In this document: positions 56,612 through 64,000 of the stretch, piece after piece
How the letters are laid out: each line of letters opens with the position of its first letter
Numbering within the stretch: position 1 is the stretch's first letter
Source: Actinomycetota bacterium
GTDB lineage: Bacteria > Actinomycetota > Thermoleophilia > Solirubrobacterales > 70-9
Length of the DNA: 64,000 bases
Reading direction: 5' to 3'
Assembly: GCA_005885405.1 (NCBI GenBank)
Contig: VAYN01000018.1
Coordinates: forward strand, 87,596 to 151,595
Translations under genes and position numbers: made by a program
Notes under the pieces: generated by a model
Databases searched by the model: none
What the model was told of the DNA's origin: nothing
What the model saw: only the letters and a program-made list of their open reading frames with translations

Positions 56612-58261
56612 ATGGCGGACGCGAAACTGAGCGCGGCGGGCCTGCGAGGCTCGATTTCAGACTCGATCTTCGAGGTGAAGGTGCTGCGCGAGGCCGGGAT
56701 CGTCGGGCCGATGCGCCCCGACAAAGCGCTGAAGATCGGCAGCGCCTTCCTGCGCTGGGGCGCCTCCCCGGCCCTCGGCGTCACCACCGCGGCCATCCAT
56801 CACCCGCACGAGCTGGCGATCGTCGACGAAAAAGGCGCCCTCAGCTGGCAGCGCCTGCACCGCCGCTCCAATGCCCTCGCCCACTCCTTCGCCGCGATGG
56901 GGATCGGCCCCGGCGATGGGGTCGGGATCATGTGCCGCAACCACCGCGGCTTCATCGAGGCGACGCTTGCCGCGGCCAAGATCGGCGCCAGCGCCCTGTA
57001 CCTGAACACGATGTTCGCCGGCCCGCAGCTGGTCGAGGTGACCAGGCGCGAGGGGCCGAAGGCGCTCGTCTACGACGAGGAGTTCAGCGAGCTGCTGGCA
57101 GGGGTCGACAGCTCGGTGAAGCGGATCGTCGGCTGGTGCGACGGCGAGGTCTCCGACCCGACGCTGGAGAGCCTGATCCGGGGGGGCGACGAGTCCGACC
57201 TGAAGCCGCCGCCGGAGAAGCCGAAATTCGTCATCCTCACCTCGGGCACCACCGGCACCCCGAAGGGAGCCCAGCGCTCCAGCCCCGAAGGGCTATTGCC
57301 GATCGCCTCGCTGATCGACAAGATCCCCTTCCGCAGTGGGATGACGATGATGATCGCCGCCCCGCTCTTCCACTCCTGGGGCTTCTTCCACTTCGTGATG
57401 AGCCTGCCGACCGGCTCGACGATGGTGCTGAAGCGCAAGTTCGACCCCGAGGAGACGCTGAAGGCGGTCGAGCAGAGCCGCGCCGACGTCCTCGCCGCGG
57501 TGCCGGTGATGATCCAGCGCATCCTCACCCTGCCCGAGGAGGTCCTCAGTCGCTACAGCTTGCCATCGCTGAAGATCACCTCGCTCTCGGGCTCAGCGCT
57601 GCCGGGCGAGCTGGCGATCGAGTGGATGAACCGCTTCGGCGACAACGTCTACAACCTCTACGGCTCGACCGAGGTCGCCTACGCGACCGTCGCCACCCCG
57701 GAGGACCTGCGGGCCGCTCCCGGAACCGCCGGCAAGCCGCCCCGCGGGACGAAGATCTGCCTCTTCGACGAGCACGGCAAGGAGGTGCCGCAGGGGGAGG
57801 TCGGCCGCATCTTCGTCGGCAACGAAATGGCGATGGAGGGATACACCGGCGGCGGCGGCAAGGAGATGATCGACGGCCTCTACTCCAGCGGCGACGTCGG
57901 CCACATCGACTCCGAGGGGCGCCTCTTCATCGACGGCCGCGACGACGAGATGATCGTCTCCGGCGGCGAGAACGTCTTCCCGCGCGAGGTCGAGGACTTG
58001 CTCGCCGACCACGAGGCGGTCGAGGAGGTGGCGGTGATCGGGGTCGAGGACGACGAGTTCGGGCAGCGGCTGAAGGCGTTCGTGGTGGTTCGCACCGGGA
58101 TCGAGGTGTCGCCGGGGGACCTGACCGCGCACGTAAAGGCGAACCTCGCTTCCTACAAGAGCCCGCGGGAGATCGAGTTCATGGATGAGCTGCCGCGAAA
58201 CGCCACCGGCAAGGTCCTGAAGAAGGATCTGCGCGCCCGCGATAAAGAGACGTCCGCTTAG
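56612..58261 (+). CDS. Acyl-CoA synthetase (AMP-binding)
   Basis: 549 aa. It activates a carboxylic acid to acyl-CoA via acyl-AMP. A3-type P-loop: VILTSGTTGTPKGAQRS. Also YNLYGSTEVAYATVATPEDL (A5), LYSSGDVGHIDSEGRLFIDGRDDEMIVSGGENVFPREVEDLL (A7/A8) and the C-terminal Lys in PRNATGKVLKKDL. The N-terminus resembles long-chain FadD-type proteins of actinobacteria. TAGTCT, which includes the ispF stop, lies 10 nt before the ATG. It supplies acyl-CoA that the dehydrogenase (2961) and fusion (24472) could use. Confidence 0.93.
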   Translation: MADAKLSAAGLRGSISDSIFEVKVLREAGIVGPMRPDKALKIGSAFLRWGASPALGVTTAAIHHPHELAIVDEKGALSWQRLHRRSNALAHSFAAMGIGPGDGVGIMCRNHRGFIEATLAAAKIGASALYLNTMFAGPQLVEVTRREGPKALVYDEEFSELLAGVDSSVKRIVGWCDGEVSDPTLESLIRGGDESDLKPPPEKPKFVILTSGTTGTPKGAQRSSPEGLLPIASLIDKIPFRSGMTMMIAAPLFHSWGFFHFVMSLPTGSTMVLKRKFDPEETLKAVEQSRADVLAAVPVMIQRILTLPEEVLSRYSLPSLKITSLSGSALPGELAIEWMNRFGDNVYNLYGSTEVAYATVATPEDLRAAPGTAGKPPRGTKICLFDEHGKEVPQGEVGRIFVGNEMAMEGYTGGGGKEMIDGLYSSGDVGHIDSEGRLFIDGRDDEMIVSGGENVFPREVEDLLADHEAVEEVAVIGVEDDEFGQRLKAFVVVRTGIEVSPGDLTAHVKANLASYKSPREIEFMDELPRNATGKVLKKDLRARDKETSA

Positions 58262-58344
58262 GCCCAGCCGGGCCGACGTAAATTGCGGGGGTCTTTGGTT
58301 GGAGGTTGGGGAAGCTTCCGGCGCTGGTAGTAGTTTTGCGCGGG

Positions 58345-59238
58345 ATGGGTGACCCAACGAGGCAGTTGCAGCAGGTCGGTGAGGCGACGCGTGCTATGCG
58401 TGGCGTCGCCGATCAGGCGCTCGAGTGGGTCAAGGTCAGCGAGGGCCGGGTCGCCGAGGCCGAAGCGCGCGCCGAAGCCGTCAAGGGCGAGCTGAAGGAG
58501 CGGGCGCTGCTGGCGATGCGGAAGGTGACCGCGGAGGCGCGGGAGCGGATCGCCGCCGAGCGCAAGGCGCGGACCGAGGCTGAGGCGCGGGCAACCGCCG
58601 CCGAGGCCGCCCGCGACCGGGCCGAGAAGAGCTTTGAGGAGTTGCAGCAGCGCTCCCAGGCCGAGCGCGAAGAGATCGTCGCTGCGAAGACCGACGCCGA
58701 GAGCGCGATCGCCCAAGCCCGTGTCGATGCGGATAAAGCGACGGCGACGGCGCGCAAGCAGGCCGAGGAAGACTTCAAGGCAAAGGTCGAGGAGGCCCGG
58801 CAGCAGATCCAGGCCGAGGCCGACCGGCGCATCGCCGCCGCCGAGCAGCGGGCCGCCGATGCCGAGGCCGCCGCTGCGGAGTCCCACGAAGCTGCGGTGC
58901 GGCTGGAGACCGAGATCGAGCAGCGGGTGATGGAGGGAACCGAAGACGTCCGCCGCGAGGCCGAGGAGAGCGTGCAGCGGCTGCTCGCGAAAGTCGAGCG
59001 CGAGGCCGAGGAGGCCGCCCGCGCCCGCGCCGAGGACCAGATGCGGGTCGAGGCCGACCGGATCCGCGTGCAGGCGCAGCGCCGCGAGGAGCGCGTCCGC
59101 GAGGCGACCGAGGACGAGATCAAGGCCAGCGTCAGCAAGGCCCGCCGCGAGGCGGCCGCAGCAGCCGAGGAGGTCGCGCCGAGCTGGCTTCGCAGCGGTG
59201 AGTCGAAGGCGACCACCGCCGGCTACCGCACGTTTTAG
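58345..59238 (+). CDS. Long coiled-coil protein
   Basis: 297 aa. After a short start (MGDPTRQLQQVGEATRAMRGV) residues about 25-280 are almost entirely charged Ala/Glu/Arg heptads (EAEARAEAVKGELKERALLAMRKV...), i.e. one long coiled coil. The tail is SWLRSGESKATTAGYRTF. TAGTTT lies 8 nt before ATG 58345, so I prefer this start to the track's 58306. It may be a scaffold or polar/DivIVA-like element, but no DivIVA N-terminal motif is seen. It separates fadD-type and cysS genes. Confidence 0.7.
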   Translation: MGDPTRQLQQVGEATRAMRGVADQALEWVKVSEGRVAEAEARAEAVKGELKERALLAMRKVTAEARERIAAERKARTEAEARATAAEAARDRAEKSFEELQQRSQAEREEIVAAKTDAESAIAQARVDADKATATARKQAEEDFKAKVEEARQQIQAEADRRIAAAEQRAADAEAAAAESHEAAVRLETEIEQRVMEGTEDVRREAEESVQRLLAKVEREAEEAARARAEDQMRVEADRIRVQAQRREERVREATEDEIKASVSKARREAAAAAEEVAPSWLRSGESKATTAGYRTF

Positions 59239-59263
59239 TCAAGTGATTTAACCTCGCCTCGCG

Positions 59264-60667
59264 ATGAGGGAGGTGAGGATCAGGGACACGCTGACGGGCG
59301 AGGTGCGGACCCTCGAGGACGAGGAGGTGGGCATCTACGCCTGCGGGCCGACGGTCTACAGCCGCATCCACATCGGCAACGCGCGCCCGTTCGTCGTCTT
59401 CTCGCTGTTCGCCCGGTTCCTGCGCTCGGAGGGCTACCGGCCGAAGTTGGTCGTCAACGTCACCGACATCAACGACAAGATCTACGTCGCGGCTCGCGAG
59501 GCAGGCAAAGGCTCGGAGGAGTTTGCCGAGGAGATGACTGCCGCCTATATCGAAGACACCGATCGTCTGGGCGTCGGGCGACCGGACTCAGAGCCGCTGG
59601 CGAGCGAGACCGTCGAAGGAATCGTCTCCCTGATCGCCGAGCTGGTCGAGGCGGGCCACGCCTATGAGTCAGGTGGCGATGTCTACTACCGCGTCCGCAG
59701 CTTCGATGACTACGGCAAGCTTTCCAACCGCCGCCCGGAGGACATGGACCAGGGCGAGGACGCCGGCTCGGCCTCGCTGAAGGAGGACCGCCTCGACTTC
59801 GCGCTGTGGAAGGCGCACAAGCCCGACGAGGACACGAGCTGGGACTCGCCATGGGGCCCGGGGCGGCCCGCTTGGCATATCGAGTGCTCGGTGATGGCCG
59901 AGCAGGAGCTGGGCGCCGCCTTCGCCATCCACGGCGGCGGCTCCGACCTCGTCTTTCCACACCACGAGAACGAGATCGCCCAGTCCGAGGGGGCGGGGCG
60001 GCCCTTTGCTCAACTCTGGATGCACAACGGGATGATCGAGACCGGGGCGGCGAAGATGTCGAAATCGGAAGGGAACATCTTTCAGCTCTCGACTGCGCTC
60101 GATACCTACGGGCGGGAGGCCGTGGTCGCTTATCTGATCTCGGGGCATTACCGGCAGCCTTTGGCGTTCGGTGAGGAGCAGATGGAGGAAGCGGTCGCCC
60201 GGGTGGAGAGGCTTCGAAACTTCTTTCGGGAGAACCCCCTTGTTCAGACCGCTGGGCAGGCCCCGGGGGAGGGGTCGGCGGGCAAACAGCGGGGAGGGCC
60301 CGGCGACCCCTCCCCCGGGGCCCGAATCGAGGCGTTTCGGGAGGCTCTGGCCGATGACTTCAATACGCCCAGGGCGCTCGCTGAGGTCTTTGAGTTGGTG
60401 GGGGAAGCAAATCGGGGTGAGGTTCCGAAGGCTGAGGCTGGTGGGGTGGTTGCGGAGATGCTCGAGCTCGTCGGTCTCAGCACCCTTACCCAGCCGGAGA
60501 AGGGTGCTGAGAGTGACGAGCGGGCGCTCGAGTTGATGCAGGAGCGGGAGGCGGCTCGGGCGGCTAAGGAGTTCGCCAGAGCCGATGAGCTGCGGGATGA
60601 GTTGGCGGGGATGGGGTGGACGGTTCGCGATTCGGCCGACGGACCCAGCCTCGTTCCCAAGACTTGA
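59264..60667 (+). CDS. cysS: Cysteinyl-tRNA synthetase
   Basis: 467 aa class I synthetase. The HIGH-like motif is IHIGNARPF, zinc ligands are in YACGPTVY, HIECSVM and the PHHENEIAQSE block, and KMSKSEGN lies near residue 264. Residues 329-351 (GQAPGEGSAGKQRGGPGDPSPG) are a low-complexity insertion in the linker to the anticodon-binding part. The DNA there is a perfect 19-bp inverted repeat. A second inverted repeat lies at 60475-60512. Codons in the last third (TTT, GGT, GTT) differ from the flanking genes. TAACCT lies 9 nt before the ATG. Confidence 0.96.
   Translation: MREVRIRDTLTGEVRTLEDEEVGIYACGPTVYSRIHIGNARPFVVFSLFARFLRSEGYRPKLVVNVTDINDKIYVAAREAGKGSEEFAEEMTAAYIEDTDRLGVGRPDSEPLASETVEGIVSLIAELVEAGHAYESGGDVYYRVRSFDDYGKLSNRRPEDMDQGEDAGSASLKEDRLDFALWKAHKPDEDTSWDSPWGPGRPAWHIECSVMAEQELGAAFAIHGGGSDLVFPHHENEIAQSEGAGRPFAQLWMHNGMIETGAAKMSKSEGNIFQLSTALDTYGREAVVAYLISGHYRQPLAFGEEQMEEAVARVERLRNFFRENPLVQTAGQAPGEGSAGKQRGGPGDPSPGARIEAFREALADDFNTPRALAEVFELVGEANRGEVPKAEAGGVVAEMLELVGLSTLTQPEKGAESDERALELMQEREAARAAKEFARADELRDELAGMGWTVRDSADGPSLVPKT
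60259..60322. repeat. Inverted repeat inserted inside cysS (linker)
   Basis: Perfect 19-bp arms GGCCCCGGGGGAGGGGTCG (60259-60277) and its complement (60304-60322) with a 26-nt loop. It encodes the low-complexity insertion and keeps the frame. Confidence 0.75.
60475..60512. repeat. Second inverted repeat inside cysS
   Basis: Perfect 13-bp arms TCTCAGCACCCTT (60475-60487) and AAGGGTGCTGAGA (60500-60512) with a 12-nt loop, near the C-terminal domain. Confidence 0.65.
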
Positions 60668-60683
60668 TGACAGACTGCGCCTG

Positions 60684-61337
60684 ATGGCGAACCAGTTCAT
60701 CTACGGGAGCAATCCCGTTGCCGAGGCCGAGCGCGGACGCCGACGGGTGCACCGGGTCTGGCGGGCGCCCGAAGCCTCCGGCGAGGAACTGGAGCGGCTT
60801 TGCGGTTCGCCCGACCACCAAGGGGTGGTGGCGGAGGTCGATCCCTACCCCTACGGAGATCCCACCGGGATGCTGCGGAAGGAGGGGGCGCTGCTCGTCG
60901 CCCTCGACCAGGTGCAGGACCCCCGCAACCTCGGCGCCGTCTGCCGCTCGGCTGAGTTCGCCGGCGCCGCCGGCGTCGTCATTCCGGAGCGTCGCTCCGC
61001 CGCGATCACTCCGGTCGTCTGCAAGACCTCGGCGGGTGCGGTGGAGCACCTCGAGGTCGCCCACGTCCGCAACCTCGCCGACTGGCTCGCCGAAGCGAAG
61101 GCGGCCGGGTTCTGGATTTGGGGCGCCGACGCGGAGGCCGAGCAGGCACCGTGGAAGACGGACCTGACCGGCTCCACGGTGCTCGTCCTCGGCGGGGAGG
61201 GGAAAGGACTGCGCCCCCGCGTCGCCGCAGCTTGCGACGGCCTCGTCGCCCTGCCGCAGCTCGGCCAAGTGGAGTCCCTCAACGTCTCCGCAGCGGCGAC
61301 GGCGCTTCTCTTCGAGGCCGTCCGTCAGCGCAGCTAG
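60684..61337 (+). CDS. rlmB: SPOUT-class rRNA/tRNA methyltransferase (RlmB/TrmH family)
   Basis: 217 aa. Short substrate-binding N-terminal part (YGSNPVAEAERGRRRVHRVWRAPEASGEELERL) and a SPOUT domain: NLGAVCRSAEFAGAAGVVIPE, VLVLGGEGKGLRPRV and VESLNVSAAATALLFEAVRQR. The expected role is 2'-O-methylation of 23S rRNA (Gm2251); TrmH-type tRNA specificity is not excluded. It starts at ATG 60684, with CAGACT 7 nt upstream. The cysS-rlmB-sigH order supports the name. Confidence 0.92.
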   Translation: MANQFIYGSNPVAEAERGRRRVHRVWRAPEASGEELERLCGSPDHQGVVAEVDPYPYGDPTGMLRKEGALLVALDQVQDPRNLGAVCRSAEFAGAAGVVIPERRSAAITPVVCKTSAGAVEHLEVAHVRNLADWLAEAKAAGFWIWGADAEAEQAPWKTDLTGSTVLVLGGEGKGLRPRVAAACDGLVALPQLGQVESLNVSAAATALLFEAVRQRS

Positions 61338-61382
61338 CCACCTGCAAATGCAACGGCGGTTGCAGAAAGTCGCTATTTGGGG

Positions 61383-61411
61383 TTGACAGAACACCGCAGT
61401 GCGGTAAGACT
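61383..61411 (+). promoter_or_regulatory. sigH promoter with palindrome in the spacer
   Basis: TTGACA (61383-61388) and TAAGAC/AAGACT (61405-61411) are spaced by 16-17 bp. The spacer contains ACCGCA-G-TGCGGT (61393-61405), a perfect 6-bp-arm palindrome. The leader of about 98 nt includes CCTCAGGTTGAGG and GGCGCC...GGCGCC pairs. Confidence 0.65.
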
Positions 61412-61514
61412 AGCGCCGCAATAAGGGTGAACCTCAGGTTGAGGTGAGCCCGGTGAATAGGGCGCCTCTGGGGAGGTAAGTGGCGCCACGACCCTTCAGC
61501 AAGGAGAAGGATCT

Positions 61515-62222
61515 GTGGCACTATCGTCGCCTACGCAGGAACTGCCCCTCCCGGTTGCCGTAAGCACCCCTGGGCGCGCCTCCAACCCTAACCCTCAAGT
61601 AGAACTTGATGATCACTATCTCGTCGCCCTCGCTAAGGAGGGCCGGGCCGATGCCTACGACACGATCGTCCGCCGCTACCGCGGCTTCGTCCGTCTCAAG
61701 GCTTCGTCGTACTTCCTCCTCGGTGGCGAGTCCGACGACCTGATCCAGGAGGGGCTGCTCGGCCTCTACAAGGCGATCCGGGACTACCGGACCGACCGCG
61801 AGTCGAGCTTCCGCAACTTCGCCGAGCTCTGCATCACCCGCCAGATCATTACCGCGGTAAAGACCGCGACCCGGAACAAGCACACGCCGCTGAACCAGTA
61901 CGTCTCCTTCAGCCAGACGCCGGCCGCCGCCGGCGACTCGGAAACGACGCTGGACGAGATCCTTCCTGGCCCGAGCGTGCACGACCCGGTCAACCAGGTG
62001 ATCGCGACCGAAGAGCTGGAGAGCCTCGTCTCCTGTCTCTCCGGCGTCTCCGGGGTCCTCTCCGACCTCGAGAGCCGGGTCCTCTCGCTCTACCTCGACG
62101 GCCACTCCTACGAGGTGATCGCCGAGCGGTTGGAGTGCGACACGAAGACGGTTGACAATGCCCTGCAGCGGGTCAAGCGCAAGGTCGGCACCCACCTGGC
62201 CTCGCGGGAGGTCGCTGCTTAG
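61515..62222 (+). CDS. sigH: RNA polymerase sigma factor, SigH (Spo0H)-like
   Basis: 235 aa. Region 2 reads ALAKEGRADAYDTIVRRYRGFVRLKASSYFLLGGESDDLIQEGLLGLYKAIRDYRTDRESSFRNFAELCITRQIITAVKTATRNKH. Region 4 is LESRVLSLYLDGHSYEVIAERLECDTKTVDNALQRVKRKV. Regions 1 and 3 are short or absent, as in SigH. The start is GTG 61515 with AAGGAG 8 bases upstream. The position after cysS-rlmB matches Bacillus sigH; the organism need not sporulate. A long leader and a palindrome-bearing promoter suggest layered control. It converges with the GNAT gene (4-bp overlap). Confidence 0.93.
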   Translation: MALSSPTQELPLPVAVSTPGRASNPNPQVELDDHYLVALAKEGRADAYDTIVRRYRGFVRLKASSYFLLGGESDDLIQEGLLGLYKAIRDYRTDRESSFRNFAELCITRQIITAVKTATRNKHTPLNQYVSFSQTPAAAGDSETTLDEILPGPSVHDPVNQVIATEELESLVSCLSGVSGVLSDLESRVLSLYLDGHSYEVIAERLECDTKTVDNALQRVKRKVGTHLASREVAA

Positions 62223-63226
62223 CCCACCCGCGGGAGATCGGCGAGGACGTAATCCAGCAGTTCGCGCCCGTGGTCTGAGGCGACGGCAACGTCGTCGGCC
62301 TTGACTCGGACCCGGTGCAGCGACTGCATGCGGAGGACGTCGCCGTCGGTGCGGTGGTTGGGAAAGACGCCGGCGTAGGAGACGCCGAGCCGCTCGAGGT
62401 GGTCGGCGACGAGGGCGGTCGCGGGCCGCTCCAGCGGTAGGTCGAGGTAGAGGGCGTCGAGGTTCTCGCGGTGGAAGAGGTGGCGGCGCTCGCCGGCGAC
62501 CGCCTCCTCCAGGTCCGCTCCCGGCTGCAGGACCGTGATCAGCGCCAGGTTGTGGTCGCGGTCGACCTCGACGTGTAGCTCGCTGCGCGGTGGCAGCTCG
62601 CAGTCGGCGGGCGGCTCGGCGACGCGCCCCCGCAGCCGGCAGAGCTCGATCGTCTGCGCGACGATCCCCCGGTGCCGCTCGGGCGCGTACACGTCGCGCT
62701 CATGCCCGTCGTTCAGCTTCGTGTAGAAGAGCGCCGCCGACTGCCGCCCCGTCCGCTCGCCGGCGGCATCGTTGCTGACGGAGGCCGGAATCCAGCCAAG
62801 CAGGAACCCGGTCTCGTGCGCGCCCAGCTCGATGTTCGCCTTCTGGCTGTAGGGGTGGGCGGCGGTTGCCTCGCTGTACATCCCGGCCAGTCCCCGCTCC
62901 TGCGCCCAGTCCATCAGGTACCTCTTCGTGCGGGTGAAGAGGTGTTGCCCGCGGGCGGCGGGAAGCGTGACCGCCTGCCCTGAATGACCGACCGCGTCAC
63001 CCGCCGCGGCAAGGCTCATCCCGATGTGGCAGAGGAGCTCTCCTGCAGGGGTTTCCGCGATGCAGGAGACGTAGGTGCCGGCGCCGATCCGGGCTCCGAC
63101 CTCGTCCGGGTTGTAGACCCACCGGACGTCATAAGTTTGACCATAAGCAGCCTCGATCGCGCCCGTCAGCACGGTACCCTCGTCCGGCCCCAAGAATCTG
63201 AACGTCACGTCCACCACGGACATCAT
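62219..63226 (-). CDS. GNAT-family protein
   Basis: 335 aa. The N-terminal half is GNAT-like: FRFLGPDEGTVLTGAIEAAYGQTYDVRWVYNPDEVGARIGAGTYVSCIAET, then LPAARGQHLFTRTKRYLMDWAQERGLAGMYSEATAAHPYSQKANIELGAHETGFLLG, the acetyl-CoA-binding region. The second half (from about 180) is a separate domain with VEVDRDHNLALITVLQPGADLEEAV and LDALYLDLPLERPATALVADHLERLGVSYAGVFP. The substrate is unknown. ATG 63226 or 63223 starts the frame. It separates sigH from the tRNA gene and runs opposite to them. Confidence 0.8.
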   Translation of the reverse strand: MMSVVDVTFRFLGPDEGTVLTGAIEAAYGQTYDVRWVYNPDEVGARIGAGTYVSCIAETPAGELLCHIGMSLAAAGDAVGHSGQAVTLPAARGQHLFTRTKRYLMDWAQERGLAGMYSEATAAHPYSQKANIELGAHETGFLLGWIPASVSNDAAGERTGRQSAALFYTKLNDGHERDVYAPERHRGIVAQTIELCRLRGRVAEPPADCELPPRSELHVEVDRDHNLALITVLQPGADLEEAVAGERRHLFHRENLDALYLDLPLERPATALVADHLERLGVSYAGVFPNHRTDGDVLRMQSLHRVRVKADDVAVASDHGRELLDYVLADLPRVG

Positions 63227-63236
63227 TAGCCACCCT

Positions 63237-63310
63237 GCCCCCCTAGCTCAACCTGGGAGAGCGCCTCATTTGTAATGAGGAGGTTGCCGGTTCGATTCCG
63301 GCGGGGGGCT
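63237..63310 (+). tRNA. tRNA-Thr (anticodon TGT)
   Basis: 74 nt cloverleaf: acceptor GCCCCCC/GGGGGGC, D-stem GCTC/GAGC, anticodon arm CCTCA-TTTGTAA-TGAGG, and T-arm GCCGG-TTCGATT-CCGGC. The discriminator is T. CCA is not encoded. The loop TTTGTAA gives anticodon TGT, reading ACA (and other ACN). Confidence 0.95.
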
Positions 63311-63348
63311 TTCTGGACGCGGTAGCGGAGATCGAAGAAACGCTCGTT

Positions 63349-64000
63349 TTGCACTGGTCGAACTTCGGCCGGATCCCCGGCGGGGCGCTGCACGAGGAAG
63401 AGGGCATCGTCTGGTTCGAGACCCCGGTCCAGCGACTCCCCTACAACGGAGTCATCCACACCCGGCTTCCCGAGGGTGAGGACACCGACCGGGTCGTCGG
63501 GCGGGTGTGTGAGCGGATGCGGGCTCGGAACACCGACCTCTTCTGGATGGAGACGCCAAACGCCGCCCCTGCGGACCTGGGTGAACGGCTGCGGCGGCAT
63601 GGGCTGGAGCCGGTCGAGACCCTGATCGGGATGCTGCTCGACCTCGGGGACGATGACCGGGCACAGGACGAACAGGCGGCGGAGGTGAGGGTGGTCGAGG
63701 TTCACGATGACGACCAGCTCGAGCAGTTCATCGGACTCACCGCCGCCTACTGGGAGCTCGACGGGGGACAGCGCGAGGAGATGGCGGAGATCCACCGCCT
63801 CTACCGGCCCGGCTTCGCCTGGGGCCATCGCTACCTCGCCTACGACGGTGGCCGCCCGGTCGGGAAGGGGTACCTCTCGACCGCGGGCCCGCCCGGTGTC
63901 GCTTCCATCTATGGGATGAGCGTGCTGCCTGAGGCGCGTGGGCGGGGGGTGGCGTCGACCCTGACCGGAGCCCTGTTGCGGCGGGCACGAGAGGAGGGCT
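63349..64000 (+). CDS. GNAT-family N-acetyltransferase (3' truncated by window end)
   Basis: Absent from the track because it runs off the end. The frame gives HWSNFGRIPGGALHEEEGIVWFETPVQRLPYNGVI, then a second domain ending SIYGMSVLPEARGRGVASTLTGALLRRAREEG, which is the GNAT acetyl-CoA loop (R-G-R-G-V-A). TTG 63349 is the first canonical start. The 12 residues before it (LDAVAEIEETLV) are also protein-like, so the true start may be a non-canonical codon (CTG 63313) just after the tRNA. The substrate is unknown. Confidence 0.8.
   Translation, partial: MHWSNFGRIPGGALHEEEGIVWFETPVQRLPYNGVIHTRLPEGEDTDRVVGRVCERMRARNTDLFWMETPNAAPADLGERLRRHGLEPVETLIGMLLDLGDDDRAQDEQAAEVRVVEVHDDDQLEQFIGLTAAYWELDGGQREEMAEIHRLYRPGFAWGHRYLAYDGGRPVGKGYLSTAGPPGVASIYGMSVLPEARGRGVASTLTGALLRRAREEG

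Overview
The window is about 64 kb of high-GC bacterial chromosome with very dense coding on both strands. Protein-level resemblance points to a high-GC Actinomycetota lineage, most likely Thermoleophilia/Solirubrobacterales. The supporting evidence is a CarD regulator beside DisA, a type III glutamine synthetase, many F420/flavin- and CoA-dependent enzymes, and many start codons placed 6-9 nt after a TANNNT box (leaderless mRNAs). This placement is inference from the sequence alone. One tRNA gene is present. I saw no rRNA, IS element, integrase, prophage or CRISPR array.

Layout. 0-6.5 kb: the 3' part of a geranylgeranyl-reductase/prenyl-synthase-like fusion, a small two-gene unit on the minus strand, an acyl-CoA dehydrogenase with a palindromic operator, typA and cspA. 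6.5-19 kb: a secreted subtilase-like protein, a VTT membrane protein with recD2, a bactofilin-like membrane protein, cupin/TetR, a luciferase-like oxidoreductase, a YdeI-type protein, rlmN, a cytochrome P450 and a secreted beta-propeller. 19-28 kb: type III glutamine synthetase, a secreted NlpC/P60-like protein, a TetR/DUF2339 divergent pair, a 3-hydroxyacyl-CoA dehydrogenase/enoyl-CoA hydratase fusion, a sirtuin and a HAD phosphatase. 28-34.3 kb: a three-module cell-wall hydrolase, a nucleoside phosphorylase and the amt-glnK ammonium module. After an inverted-repeat element comes a MerR-adenylate cyclase fusion (34.5 kb).

From 35.7 kb to the end the genes follow a backbone also known from Bacillus: tilS-hpt-ftsH-folP-folB-folK-coaX-dus-greA-lysS-clpC-disA-(carD)-ispD-ispF-cysS-rlmB-sigH-tRNA. 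It covers tRNA modification and charging, folate and CoA synthesis, proteolysis, c-di-AMP, isoprenoid precursors and a sigma factor. Genes that do not belong to this backbone stand out as insertions: a DUF4231(SLATT)-TIR pair plus a GST between folK and coaX; an aldo/keto reductase and an MFS exporter between clpC and disA; a PHP phosphatase between ispD and ispF; an acyl-CoA synthetase and a coiled-coil protein before cysS; and a GNAT protein after sigH.

The observations most worth following are: the SLATT-TIR pair, whose TIR gene seems to have lost its membrane C-terminus by a frameshift; the reductase/prenyl-synthase-like fusion with a degenerate synthase half; perfect inverted repeats inserted in frame into ispD and cysS; a terminator-like hairpin in the greA leader; and the 27-bp inverted repeat in front of the MerR-cyclase gene.
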